Positions 35,819 through 44,607 of a DNA stretch of 44,633 bases are shown piece by piece. Position 1 is the stretch's first letter; the number at the start of each line of letters is the position of its first letter. The position numbers and the translations under genes were made by a program. Origin of the DNA: an uncultured Eubacteriales bacterium (GTDB lineage: Bacteria > Bacillota > Clostridia > Oscillospirales > Oscillospiraceae); contig CABRZL010000010.1 of the NCBI GenBank assembly GCA_902475435.1, forward strand, positions 1 to 44,633, written 5' to 3'. Below the pieces are notes generated by a model. It was not told where the DNA came from. It saw only the letters and a program-made list of their open reading frames with translations, and did no database searches.

Positions 35819-37221
35819 ACGAGCCGATGCCCATTGACAGCGACAGCCTTGGATATGACAGCGACGAAATGGCTTATGAGGACGAGGAATACGACGAATA
35901 TGACGAGGACGTGGTCTATGACGACGGCGAATACTATGACGACGAATATGATGATTATTACTATGACGAGGAAGACTATGAAAGTGAGCCGCGTCCCAAA
36001 AGTCTCAAACGCACCGTAGTTTATATGTTGTCCGTCCTGGTTGTTTCGGTGCTGCTGGCAGTGGTTATGTGGTTTGCTGCGGATGATGTGCTGGCGCTTA
36101 CCAAGCCAGACAATGTTATTACCATCACGGTCAATCAGGGGGATACACTGGAAGATGTGGCGCAGAATCTAAAAGATCACGGCCTTATTAACTATAAGTT
36201 TTTATTTATTCTTTATGGGAAATTCAGTAATGCCGAAGAAAAAATAGGAACCGGCACCTTTGAGCTGAATCAGCAATTTGACTATCATGCTTTGGTCAAT
36301 GGGCTGAGATCTACCAGTGAAACAAGAAAAACGGTGACGTTGACCTTCCCAGAGGGATATACCTGTGATCAGATCTTTAACATGCTGGCTGAGAATGGCG
36401 TCTGTGAGCAGGAAGCTCTGGAGGAAACTGCGGCAAATTATGAATTTGATTATGATTTTCTCTCTGATCTTCCATATGGAGAGGTTAACCGCCTGGAGGG
36501 GTATCTGTTCCCGGATACCTATGATTTCTATGTGGATGATGATCCGGAGCGTGTCATTAACAAGTTTTTGAGCAACTTCTCCAGTAAGCTTACGGATGAA
36601 ATGCTTGCCGCCATTGATGAGCTCAATGTCTCCATTCGGCAGCGGATGGAAGAAGAGGGGACCTTTACCGAAGAGGAGATTGAAAACTCCATGATGAATG
36701 TGTATAAGATCCTGACGGTGGCTTCTTTGATCGAAAAGGAGGCTGGTTCCGATCAGGAACGCACGATGATTTCTTCGGTCATTTATAACCGACTGACAAC
36801 CCATGTTCATGAGCTTTTGCAGATTGATGCAACAGTAGAATATGCATTGGGCGAGCATAAATCAGAATTGACGGCCAATGATTTGGCGGTGGACGACCCA
36901 TATAACACTTATAAATATAAAGGATTACCGCCTGGACCAATTGCAAACCCAGGATTATCCAGTATTATGGCGGCAATTTATCCGGAAGATTCTGATTACT
37001 TCTTCTATGCGCTGGATACCGATGGAACTCACCGATTCTTTGAGACCTATATGGATCAACAGGACTTCTTGGATGGGGGCGTGACAGATACGGAGGAAAC
37101 AGAGGCTGCGGCGGCCTCTCCTTCTGCGGACACAGAGACGGAAGATACAGAAAATACGGAAGATGTTCCCTATGAACAGGTGCCAATAGAGGATGGAGAG
37201 GAGACAGAAGATGGTGCATAA
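35779..37221 (+). CDS. mltG: Endolytic murein transglycosylase MltG
   Basis: A 480-residue YceG-family protein that cuts nascent peptidoglycan glycan strands and sets their length. Residues 1-78 are cytoplasmic: a basic start (MFKKKRG), then residues 12-71 with 31 Asp/Glu and 12 Tyr in 60. One transmembrane helix follows (79-101, RTVVYMLSVLVVSVLLAVV), then a LysM-like part (ITITVNQGDTLEDVAQNLKD) and the catalytic domain with FPEGYTCDQIF, LEGYLFPDTYDF, the catalytic glutamate in ASLIEKEAG, DATVEYALG, and GLPPGPIANPGLSSI. The C-terminus is a low-complexity Glu/Thr/Ala tail. GGAGGG lies 6 bases before the ATG. It overlaps both neighbours, and mltG followed by a U32 gene is a common Bacillota order. 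Confidence 0.95.
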   Translation: MFKKKRGQAAEEVDEPMPIDSDSLGYDSDEMAYEDEEYDEYDEDVVYDDGEYYDDEYDDYYYDEEDYESEPRPKSLKRTVVYMLSVLVVSVLLAVVMWFAADDVLALTKPDNVITITVNQGDTLEDVAQNLKDHGLINYKFLFILYGKFSNAEEKIGTGTFELNQQFDYHALVNGLRSTSETRKTVTLTFPEGYTCDQIFNMLAENGVCEQEALEETAANYEFDYDFLSDLPYGEVNRLEGYLFPDTYDFYVDDDPERVINKFLSNFSSKLTDEMLAAIDELNVSIRQRMEEEGTFTEEEIENSMMNVYKILTVASLIEKEAGSDQERTMISSVIYNRLTTHVHELLQIDATVEYALGEHKSELTANDLAVDDPYNTYKYKGLPPGPIANPGLSSIMAAIYPEDSDYFFYALDTDGTHRFFETYMDQQDFLDGGVTDTEETEAAAASPSADTETEDTENTEDVPYEQVPIEDGEETEDGA

Positions 37222-38440
37222 GCCGGAGCTGTTGTCCCCGGCAGGTGACCCGGAACGGTTGCAGATGGCAGTCCGCTTTGGGGCCGATGCGGTGTATTTG
37301 GCGGGAAAGGCCTATGGCATGCGGGCTAAATGCGGCAATTTCAGTGAGGAAGCGTTGGCCGAAGCGGTGAAATTCTGCCACAGCCGGGATGTAAAAGTCT
37401 ATGTGACGGTCAATGTGCTGGCCCGGACGTCGGAAATCCGACAGATGCCGCCTTTTTTGGAGCTGTGCCAGGATCTGAATGTGGATGCATTTATTTTAGG
37501 GGATTTAGGCGTATTCAAGACTGCTGAACGATATGCCCCAAAGGTGGAACGCCACATCAGCACGCAGATGGGAATCGTATCCGCCGATACGGCCAGAGCA
37601 TGGTATGAGCTGGGAGCAAAGCGGGTTGTCCTGGCAAGAGAACTGAGTTTTCCGGAAATCCGGGAAATTCGGGACAATATTCCGAAAGAGTTGGAAATCG
37701 AAGCCTTTGTCCATGGGGCAATGTGCGTAAGCTTTTCCGGACGGTGTCTGCTCAGCAATTATCTGGCGGGGCGGGATGCCAATCATGGAGCTTGTGCGCA
37801 GCCCTGCCGATGGAAATATGCACTGGTGGAGGAACATCGTCCTGGGGAATACTTCCAAATTCAGGAGGACGACAGCGGCACCTATATCATGAATTCCAAG
37901 GATTTGTGCATGATTGACCATGTTCCGGAGCTTATTGAAGCGGGGATTGACTCCTTTAAAATTGAGGGCCGGGCAAAATCGGCTTATTATGCAGCCTGTG
38001 TTACCAATGCCTACCGGCATGGGATTGACGCTGCGGTAGCAGGTGAGCCGTTGGAATCTGTCTGGCGGGACGAAGTAGATAAGATCAGTCATCGACATTA
38101 TTATCAGGGGTTTTATTACGGCCAGCCGGAACAGGGGCAGTTTTACGAAGATGCCAGATATATTCGGAATTGGGATGTGGTGGCTTATGTGGTATCCTGC
38201 GATGAAACAGGATGTGCCGTACTTACCCAGCGGGGACGGTTTTGGAAAGGCGATACGTTGGAATTGCTGATTCCTGGACAAAAACCTGTAACGTTTGTTG
38301 TGGGAGATATGACAAATGGAGCGGGAGAGTCCATCGAATACTGTCCCCATCCGGAGATGGAGATTCATATGCGGTTGCCGGTGCCGGCTCCGGAATATTC
38401 GATTTTGCGGCGGCAGGTCGATGAAAAAACCAGAAAATAA
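37211..38440 (+). CDS. U32 family peptidase-like protein (TrhP/YrrO type)
   Basis: A 409-residue U32 protein. KPELLSPAGDPERLQMAVRFGADAVYLAG opens a TIM-barrel-like fold; the conserved four-cysteine block lies at HGAMCVSFSGRCLLSNYLAGRDANHGACAQPCRW; DSFKIEGRAKSAYY follows. The family was annotated as peptidase, but members such as TrhP and YrrO/YrrN are involved in hydroxylation of tRNA uridine-34, with the cysteines thought to bind an Fe-S cluster. In Bacillus the order mltG then U32 genes is similar, which supports the assignment. I chose the ATG at 37211, with GGAGAGGAG upstream, overlapping mltG by 11 bases. It is the last gene of the operon. Confidence 0.9.
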   Translation: MVHKPELLSPAGDPERLQMAVRFGADAVYLAGKAYGMRAKCGNFSEEALAEAVKFCHSRDVKVYVTVNVLARTSEIRQMPPFLELCQDLNVDAFILGDLGVFKTAERYAPKVERHISTQMGIVSADTARAWYELGAKRVVLARELSFPEIREIRDNIPKELEIEAFVHGAMCVSFSGRCLLSNYLAGRDANHGACAQPCRWKYALVEEHRPGEYFQIQEDDSGTYIMNSKDLCMIDHVPELIEAGIDSFKIEGRAKSAYYAACVTNAYRHGIDAAVAGEPLESVWRDEVDKISHRHYYQGFYYGQPEQGQFYEDARYIRNWDVVAYVVSCDETGCAVLTQRGRFWKGDTLELLIPGQKPVTFVVGDMTNGAGESIEYCPHPEMEIHMRLPVPAPEYSILRRQVDEKTRK

Positions 38441-38444
38441 TCTG

Positions 38445-38480
38445 CGAGGGATCGGCAGTTATCTGCGGATTCCTCGTTTT
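38445..38480 (+). terminator. Intrinsic terminator after the U32 gene
   Basis: The 9-bp stem CGAGGGATC / GATTCCTCG (one G-T pair) with a 14-base loop ends at 38476 and is followed by TTTT. Confidence 0.7.
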
Positions 38481-38547
38481 CTGAGTCCAAAAGATTTTAT
38501 ACAATAAATTTCCAGGGAATCTGTCTGCATTCGTGCAAAATCCCCCC

Positions 38548-38576
38548 TTGCCTTTTTATGAGAAATCTAGTATCAT
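38548..38576 (+). promoter_or_regulatory. Sigma-A type promoter of carAB
   Basis: TTGCCT and TATCAT are separated by exactly 17 bases, about 65 bases before carA. The leader shows only a small GAGAC/GTCTC hairpin; no PyrR-binding element was recognised. Confidence 0.6.
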
Positions 38577-38643
38577 ATCAGATAAGATGGAGACGTGTGT
38601 GTCTCTGGAGCTTGTGAAAAATGGAGAAAGGTAGCGTGGCCAA

Positions 38644-39723
38644 ATGAAAGCAACTTTGATTTTGGAAAACGGCGTGGTTTTCCATGGAGAGAGCATGGGC
38701 TCCACAGCAGACTGTGTCTGCGAGATGGTGTTTAATACTTCCATGGTTGGTTATCAGGAAATCTTGACAGATCCGTCCTATGCAGGACAGGGAATCGTGA
38801 TGACGTATCCTTTGATCGGCAATTATGGAGTGAATTCAGAAGATGACGAGTCCAGGAATCCTTGGGCTGCTGCTTTGATCGTCCGGCGTCTGAGCCCCAG
38901 AGGAAGCAATTTCCGAAACGAGGGTACGCTGGACGATTACTTAAAGACTCACAATATTACTGGGATCCATGGTGTGGATACCAGAGCCATTACCCGGATG
39001 CTTCGGGATCAGGGAACCATGAACGGCATGATTACCGTGGAGGAAGACCCAAATGTGGAGTCTAAGCTGAAATTGATCCGCGCCTACCGGGTTCGGGGAA
39101 CAGTGGAGAAAACAACGCGGTCCCAGATGCAGATTTATCCCGGTAGAGGTCCCAAGGTGGCACTTCTTGATTTGGGTGTCAAGGAAAACATGATCCGCTG
39201 CCTCAATCAGCGCGGATGTGAAGTAACGGTATTTCCAGCCCATACTCCAGCTCAGGTGATTTTGGAGGGCGGGTTTGATGGCGTCATGCTTTCCAATGGG
39301 CCGGGAGATCCGGCGGACAACCTTCAGATTATTTCGGAAATACGAAAGCTGTATGACTCAAATCTGATTGTATTTGCGGTATGTCTTGGCCATCAGATTA
39401 TGGCGCTGGCCACGGGTGCGGAAACGGAAAAACTAAAATATGGTCATCGTGGCGCTAACCATCCCGTTCGGGATGTCGCTGCTGGACGAGTATACATCAC
39501 ATCACAAAACCACGGTTATGTTGTGAAGGCTGAGAGTGTGGACCCGGAGGTTGCAGAGATCAGTCACATCAATGTCAACGACGGTACGGTAGAGGGACTG
39601 CGTTACAAAAACGGCCGGGTATTTACGGTTCAGTTCCATCCGGAGGCATCTCCCGGGCCAAGGGATACTGGATATTTGTTCGATCAATTTATAGAGAAGA
39701 TGGAGGCGAAGAAGCATGCCTAA
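38644..39723 (+). CDS. carA: Carbamoyl-phosphate synthase small (glutaminase) subunit
   Basis: A 359-residue protein with the N-terminal CPSase small-chain domain (LENGVVFHGESMGS, VVGYQEILTDPSYAGQ type motif, ALIVRRLSPRGSN, and ITGIHGVDTRAITRMLRDQG) and a C-terminal class I glutaminase. The glutaminase shows SNGPGDPADN, the nucleophile cysteine near 246 in FAVCLGHQ, and the His-Glu pair in FHPEASPGP. It supplies ammonia from glutamine to CarB for carbamoyl phosphate in pyrimidine and arginine synthesis. The start follows GGAGAAAGG. Its last 8 bases overlap the carB start. No arginine or other pyrimidine genes are next to it, so the pathway that dominates is unknown. Confidence 0.97.
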   Translation: MKATLILENGVVFHGESMGSTADCVCEMVFNTSMVGYQEILTDPSYAGQGIVMTYPLIGNYGVNSEDDESRNPWAAALIVRRLSPRGSNFRNEGTLDDYLKTHNITGIHGVDTRAITRMLRDQGTMNGMITVEEDPNVESKLKLIRAYRVRGTVEKTTRSQMQIYPGRGPKVALLDLGVKENMIRCLNQRGCEVTVFPAHTPAQVILEGGFDGVMLSNGPGDPADNLQIISEIRKLYDSNLIVFAVCLGHQIMALATGAETEKLKYGHRGANHPVRDVAAGRVYITSQNHGYVVKAESVDPEVAEISHINVNDGTVEGLRYKNGRVFTVQFHPEASPGPRDTGYLFDQFIEKMEAKKHA

Positions 39724-42700
39724 GAATGAAAGCATCAAAAAGGTTCTGGTTCTGGGCTCCGGTCCGATTATTATTGGTCAGGCGGCGGAGTTTGACTATG
39801 CGGGAACCCAAGCCTGCCGGAGCCTTCGAGAGGAAGGCATTGAGGTAGTGCTGGTAAACTCCAATCCGGCCACGATTATGACCGATAAAGACATTGCGGA
39901 CCATGTGTACATCGAGCCTCTAAACACCGCGTCTGTGACGCAGATTATTGAGATGGAGCGTCCGGATTCCGTTTTGCCCACGCTTGGGGGACAGACCGGG
40001 CTGAATCTTGCAATGGCTCTGTCGGAAGATGGAACCTTGGAGAAATATGGTGTGCGCCTGTTGGGAACCAGCGCAGAATCCATTCGAAAAGCTGAGGATC
40101 GGCAGGGATTTAAGGATACCATGGAGGCGATTGGCCAGCCCTGCATTACATCTAAGGTGGTGGAGAGCGTAGAGGATGCAGTGGCCTTTACCAAGGAAAT
40201 TGGTTTGCCAGTCATTGTGCGTCCGGCCTATACGCTGGGCGGTACCGGCGGCGGAATTGCCTATACCATGAAGGATCTCCATGAGATTGCCACCAACGGC
40301 ATTCGACTGTCCCGTGTAGGGCAGGTGTTGATTGAGCGCTGTATTGCGGGATGGAAAGAGATTGAATATGTAGTGATCCGCGATGGCGCCGGAAATGTGA
40401 TTACGGTATGTAACATGGAGAATATTGACCCGGTAGGAGTTCATACCGGCGACTCCATTGTAGTGGCGCCTTCTCAGACGCTGGCAGATAAAGAGTATCA
40501 AATGCTCCGGACTGCGGCTTTGGATATCATCTCGGCCCTGGAGATTGAGGGCGGATGTAATGTCCAGTTTGCGCTGAAGCCGGACAGCTTTGAATATGCA
40601 GTCATTGAGGTCAATCCCCGTGTAAGCCGTTCCTCTGCGTTGGCGTCCAAGGCCACCGGTTATCCGATTGCAAAGGTGGCGGCGAAGATCGCATTGGGCT
40701 ACACCTTGGATGAGATCAAGAACAGCGTCACTGGAAAAACCTGCGCATGTTTTGAGCCGGCGCTGGACTACTGTGTTGTAAAGATTCCCAAATGGCCCTT
40801 TGATAAATTTGTGCATGCCAGCCGGAAGCTGGGAACGCAGATGAAGGCAACCGGCGAAGTAATGGCCATTGACAACAGTTTCGAGGGGGCGCTTATGAAG
40901 GCGGTCCGTTCCTTGGAACAGCATGTGAATTCTCTGCAGCTGGATAGTCTCAAGCGTCTCTCGGACGAGGAGATTCACGCCCGGCTGGAGTTGATTGATG
41001 ACCAACGTCTGTTTGTTATGGCAGAGGCGCTGCGCCGCGGGATTGCTCCCGAAGAGATTAACCGGATTACAAAGGTGGACATTTGGTTCCTGGACCGGTT
41101 CCAGGACATTGTAAACATGGAGCGGCGGATTGCGTCTGAACCGCTGGATTATGCGCTGCTGCGCCGGGCAAAGGAGATGGGCTTTACCGATGCGTTCATC
41201 GGCGAGCTTTGCGGCAAAACGCATTTTGATATCAAACAACTTCGGGATGATTTGAATATTCATGCATCCTTTAAAATGGTGGATACCTGTGCGGCGGAGT
41301 TTGATGCTGCTACTCCCTATTACTATTCCACCTATGACGATGAAAACGAGGCGGAGGGAACCGATGTTCCCAAGAAGGTGCTGGTGCTGGGTTCCGGACC
41401 GATTCGCATCGGCCAGGGAATCGAGTTCGACTTCTGCTCTGTGCATTCGGTTTGGAGCCTGAAAAAGCTGGGCTGCTATACTATCATCGTCAATAACAAT
41501 CCGGAAACTGTTTCCACGGATTTTGACGTGGCGGACAAGCTGTATTTTGAGCCGCTGACAGCGGAGGATGTACAGAATATTGTAGAATTGGAAAAACCAT
41601 GGGGAGCCGTCGTACAGTTTGGCGGACAGACTGCCATCAAATTGACGCAGGATCTCACCAACATGGGAGTCCATATTCTCGGAACCGATGCAGAAGGTGT
41701 GGATGCGGCGGAAGATCGGGAAAAATTTGACGAGATTCTCAAGATGACCCACATCGAGAAAGCGGAGGCGGGGACCTGCTTTACTGCAGAGGAAGGCAAA
41801 AAGATTGCAGGGAAAATCGGGTATCCTGTATTGGTACGGCCTTCCTATGTGCTGGGTGGACAGGGAATGCAGATTGCGTATAATGACAAGGATATCGAGG
41901 ACTACATGGCTATTATTAACATGTATTCTCAGGAACATCCAATTCTGATCGATAAATATCTTATGGGACGGGAATTGGAAGTGGATGCAGTTTGTGACGG
42001 CGAGGATATCCTCATTCCAGGCATTATGGAGCATATTGAACGGGCTGGCATCCATTCCGGCGATTCGATTTCTGTCTATCCTCCGGTAAAAATTGAGCGC
42101 CGGCATCAGGAGATTATTGCAGATTACAGTAAGCGACTGGCCACTGCCCTGCATGTTGTGGGATTGGTTAATATCCAGTTTGTGATCTACAATGACAAAG
42201 TCTATGTGATCGAGGTCAATCCGCGGTCTTCCCGAACAATTCCATACATTACAAAGGTCACAGGTGTGCCGATCATTGAGCTGGCCACCAGGGTTATGCT
42301 GGGAGAAAAACTCAAAGATTTGGGCTACGGAACCGGACTTTATCCAGAGTCGCCCTACTATGCTGTGAAAATGCCTGTCTTCTCCTTTTCAAAGCTCACG
42401 GATGTAGATACATCCCTTGGGCCGGAAATGAAATCCACCGGCGAAGTGCTGGGAATTGACCAGGATTTCAACCAAGCGCTTTTAAAGGCCTTTAAGGGCG
42501 TGGGAATGCAGATTCCCAAAAAAGACAGCAATATCCTTCTGACGGTAAAGGATGCAGACAAGCCGGAGATTCTCCCCATTGCCAGAAGCATGGAGGAACT
42601 CGGAATGCATCTCTACTGCACTTCCGGTACTTATGAATTTCTGAAACAGCATGATGTCAACTGCCAGAAGGTCAATCGAATCTCAGAGGGAAGTCCTTCT

Positions 42701-42925
42701 ATCCTGGACATGATTGAGATTGGAATGTTTGATATGGTAATTAATACGCCGGCCAATGACCGGAAACATAACAAAGACGGCTTTACCATTCGCCGTGCGG
42801 CCACGGAACATTCTATTCCGGTCATTACGGCCATTGATACAGCGCGGGCTGTGATCCAGGCTAGAACCATGGGAAGAGCCAGTGAGCTTCGGGCTGTAGA
42901 TGTAACAAAGATTAACCACAAATAA
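39716..42925 (+). CDS. carB: Carbamoyl-phosphate synthase large subunit
   Basis: A full-length 1069-residue protein of two homologous ATP-grasp halves. The first opens with KVLVLGSGPIIIGQAAEFDYAG and carries GGTGGGIAYTMKDLHEI and EVNPRVSRSSALASKATGYPI; the second opens near residue 555 with KVLVLGSGPIRIGQGIEFDF and carries RPSYVLGGQGMQIAYND and EVNPRSSRTIPYITKVTGVPI. An oligomerisation part lies between, and the C-terminal MGS-like allosteric domain (ILLTVKDADKPEILPIARSM to the end) contains TCSGTYEFL-like CTSGTYEFLKQH. It makes carbamoyl phosphate from bicarbonate, ATP and ammonia in complex with CarA. The 8-base overlap with carA indicates coupled translation. Confidence 0.98.
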   Translation: MPKNESIKKVLVLGSGPIIIGQAAEFDYAGTQACRSLREEGIEVVLVNSNPATIMTDKDIADHVYIEPLNTASVTQIIEMERPDSVLPTLGGQTGLNLAMALSEDGTLEKYGVRLLGTSAESIRKAEDRQGFKDTMEAIGQPCITSKVVESVEDAVAFTKEIGLPVIVRPAYTLGGTGGGIAYTMKDLHEIATNGIRLSRVGQVLIERCIAGWKEIEYVVIRDGAGNVITVCNMENIDPVGVHTGDSIVVAPSQTLADKEYQMLRTAALDIISALEIEGGCNVQFALKPDSFEYAVIEVNPRVSRSSALASKATGYPIAKVAAKIALGYTLDEIKNSVTGKTCACFEPALDYCVVKIPKWPFDKFVHASRKLGTQMKATGEVMAIDNSFEGALMKAVRSLEQHVNSLQLDSLKRLSDEEIHARLELIDDQRLFVMAEALRRGIAPEEINRITKVDIWFLDRFQDIVNMERRIASEPLDYALLRRAKEMGFTDAFIGELCGKTHFDIKQLRDDLNIHASFKMVDTCAAEFDAATPYYYSTYDDENEAEGTDVPKKVLVLGSGPIRIGQGIEFDFCSVHSVWSLKKLGCYTIIVNNNPETVSTDFDVADKLYFEPLTAEDVQNIVELEKPWGAVVQFGGQTAIKLTQDLTNMGVHILGTDAEGVDAAEDREKFDEILKMTHIEKAEAGTCFTAEEGKKIAGKIGYPVLVRPSYVLGGQGMQIAYNDKDIEDYMAIINMYSQEHPILIDKYLMGRELEVDAVCDGEDILIPGIMEHIERAGIHSGDSISVYPPVKIERRHQEIIADYSKRLATALHVVGLVNIQFVIYNDKVYVIEVNPRSSRTIPYITKVTGVPIIELATRVMLGEKLKDLGYGTGLYPESPYYAVKMPVFSFSKLTDVDTSLGPEMKSTGEVLGIDQDFNQALLKAFKGVGMQIPKKDSNILLTVKDADKPEILPIARSMEELGMHLYCTSGTYEFLKQHDVNCQKVNRISEGSPSILDMIEIGMFDMVINTPANDRKHNKDGFTIRRAATEHSIPVITAIDTARAVIQARTMGRASELRAVDVTKINHK

Positions 42926-42930
42926 TATAT

Positions 42931-42970
42931 ACACGGCGAGAAACCTTCTGGCTTCTCGCTCCGTGTTTTT
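42931..42970 (+). terminator. Intrinsic terminator between carB and guaA
   Basis: ACACGG / CCGTGT and GCGAGAA / TTCTCGC stack into a long stem, followed by TTTTT. It ends only about 20 bases before the guaA ATG. Confidence 0.85.
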
Positions 42971-42989
42971 GGAGAAAGGAGAAAGCTGC

Positions 42990-44531
42990 ATGAACCATCA
43001 AACGGTTATTGTCCTGGATTTTGGAGGTCAGTATAATCAGCTCATCGCTCGCCGAGTACGGGAATGCAATGTTTACTGTGAGGTCAAGCCATATACCACG
43101 CCGCTTGAGGAGTTAAAGGCCATGAACCCAATTGGCTTTATCTTTACCGGTGGCCCAAACAGCGTCTATGACGACGCGGCTCCGCACTGTGATCCGGAAC
43201 TCTTTACCCTTGGAATTCCGGTGTTGGGTATTTGCTATGGCTGCCAGCTTATGGCGTATTCGCTGGGTGGTGAGGTCACTGCGGCCCAGGCCGATACAGC
43301 TCGGGAATATGGAAAAACGAAGACCTACTATAATACAGCTTGCAAACTCTTTCGGGGATTGCCGCAGGAAGGTATTTCGTGGATGAGCCATGGCGATTAT
43401 ATGGCCAAGGTGCCGGACGGCTTCTCACTGGTGGCCCATACAGATATGTGTCCGACAGCAGCTATTTGCGATGAGGAGCGGGGGTTTTACGGAGTTCAGT
43501 ACCACCCGGAAGTGAATCACACGGAAAATGGGATACGGATGATTCGGAATTTCCTCTATGAGGTCTGCGGTGCGCAGGGCGACTGGACCATGGAAGATTA
43601 CTGCAAGACTGCTGTCGCCTCAATTCGGCAGAAAGTGGGGGGAGGCAAAGTATTGTTGGCCTTATCCGGTGGGGTGGATTCTTCTGTAGCGGCTGCACTA
43701 CTGGCTGAAGCAGTGGGGAATCAGCTCACCTGTGTGTTTGTAGATCACGGCCTGATGCGGAAAAACGAGGGGGATGAAGTAGAAGCCGCTTTCTCAAAGT
43801 GGGATATCAATTTTGTCCGGGTGGATGCGGAGCAGCGGTTCCTCTCCAAGCTGGACGGTATATCTGAGCCGGAGCAAAAACGCAAGATTATCGGTGAGGA
43901 GTTTATCCGTGTCTTTGAGGAAGAGGGCAAAAAGATTGGTTCTGTGGACTATTTGGTTCAGGGAACTATCTATCCGGATGTGATAGAATCCGGGACCGGT
44001 GATGCGGCCGTTATTAAGAGCCATCATAATGTCGGAGGCCTCCCGGACTATGTAGACTTTAAGGAGATTATTGAACCCCTTCGGATGCTGTTTAAGGATG
44101 AAGTTCGTCAACTGGGTCGGGAGCTTGGTTTGCCGAGCTATCTGGTGCAAAGGCAGCCTTTCCCAGGCCCCGGACTTGCGATTCGTATCATTGGAAACAT
44201 TACCAAGGAGAAGGCTGACACATTGCGAGATGCCGATGCAATCTTCCGGGATGAGATCGCCGATGCCGGTTTAGATACAGAAATCAGCCAATACTTTGCA
44301 GTTTTGACAAACATGCGGTCTGTTGGCGTTATGGGTGACGGACGAACTTATGATTATACATTGGCGCTTCGCGGTGTAACGACCAGTGACTTTATGACTG
44401 CGGACTGGGCGCGTATTCCCTATGATGTGTTGGATAAAATTTCAGTTCGTATAGTCAATGAGGTGAAGGGAATTAATCGTGTAGTCTATGATATTACATC
44501 AAAGCCGCCGGCGACTATTGAGTGGGAATGA
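42990..44531 (+). CDS. guaA: GMP synthase (glutamine-hydrolysing)
   Basis: A 513-residue two-domain protein. The N-terminal class I glutaminase has FIFTGGPNSVYD, the nucleophile C82 in GICYGCQLM and the catalytic His/Glu in YHPEVNH. The ATP-pyrophosphatase domain has the P-loop LSGGVDSSVAA near 225 and VDHGLMRKNE, followed by the GMP-synthase dimerisation domain (QPFPGPGLAIRIIG and the C-terminus DITSKPPATIEWE). It converts XMP to GMP using glutamine and ATP. I chose the ATG at 42990 (AAGGAG upstream) over the open frame to 42963, which lies in the terminator. It ends in a stem-loop; the 3' end of guaA is a known integration site for some genomic islands. Confidence 0.98.
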   Translation: MNHQTVIVLDFGGQYNQLIARRVRECNVYCEVKPYTTPLEELKAMNPIGFIFTGGPNSVYDDAAPHCDPELFTLGIPVLGICYGCQLMAYSLGGEVTAAQADTAREYGKTKTYYNTACKLFRGLPQEGISWMSHGDYMAKVPDGFSLVAHTDMCPTAAICDEERGFYGVQYHPEVNHTENGIRMIRNFLYEVCGAQGDWTMEDYCKTAVASIRQKVGGGKVLLALSGGVDSSVAAALLAEAVGNQLTCVFVDHGLMRKNEGDEVEAAFSKWDINFVRVDAEQRFLSKLDGISEPEQKRKIIGEEFIRVFEEEGKKIGSVDYLVQGTIYPDVIESGTGDAAVIKSHHNVGGLPDYVDFKEIIEPLRMLFKDEVRQLGRELGLPSYLVQRQPFPGPGLAIRIIGNITKEKADTLRDADAIFRDEIADAGLDTEISQYFAVLTNMRSVGVMGDGRTYDYTLALRGVTTSDFMTADWARIPYDVLDKISVRIVNEVKGINRVVYDITSKPPATIEWE

Positions 44532-44537
44532 TTTCAG

Positions 44538-44570
44538 AAACCCGGAAAAGCCTGATATGGCTGGGTTTTT
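44538..44570 (+). terminator. Intrinsic terminator after guaA
   Basis: AAACCC / GGGTTT and AGCC / GGCT pair around a 4-base bulge and 6-base loop, followed by TTTTT-like run at the end. Confidence 0.75.
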
Positions 44571-44589
44571 GAAGGGTTAAGGCCCTCCG

Positions 44590-44607
44590 TGGCAACGATT
44601 TGGCAAC
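44590..44607. repeat. Short direct repeat TGGCAAC, period 11
   Basis: TGGCAACGATT and TGGCAACAGTT lie side by side downstream of guaA. Repeats of this kind are reminiscent of recombinase arm sites near element ends; with only two short copies at the window edge this is weak evidence. Confidence 0.35.

Noticed and set aside
38577..38643. PyrR attenuator in front of carA
   Set aside because: The leader is short and shows no PyrR anti-antiterminator loop or terminator before carA.
39920..42154. 744-codon minus-strand open frame opposite carB
   Set aside because: Antisense shadow of a highly conserved gene; no start signal and no recognisable protein.
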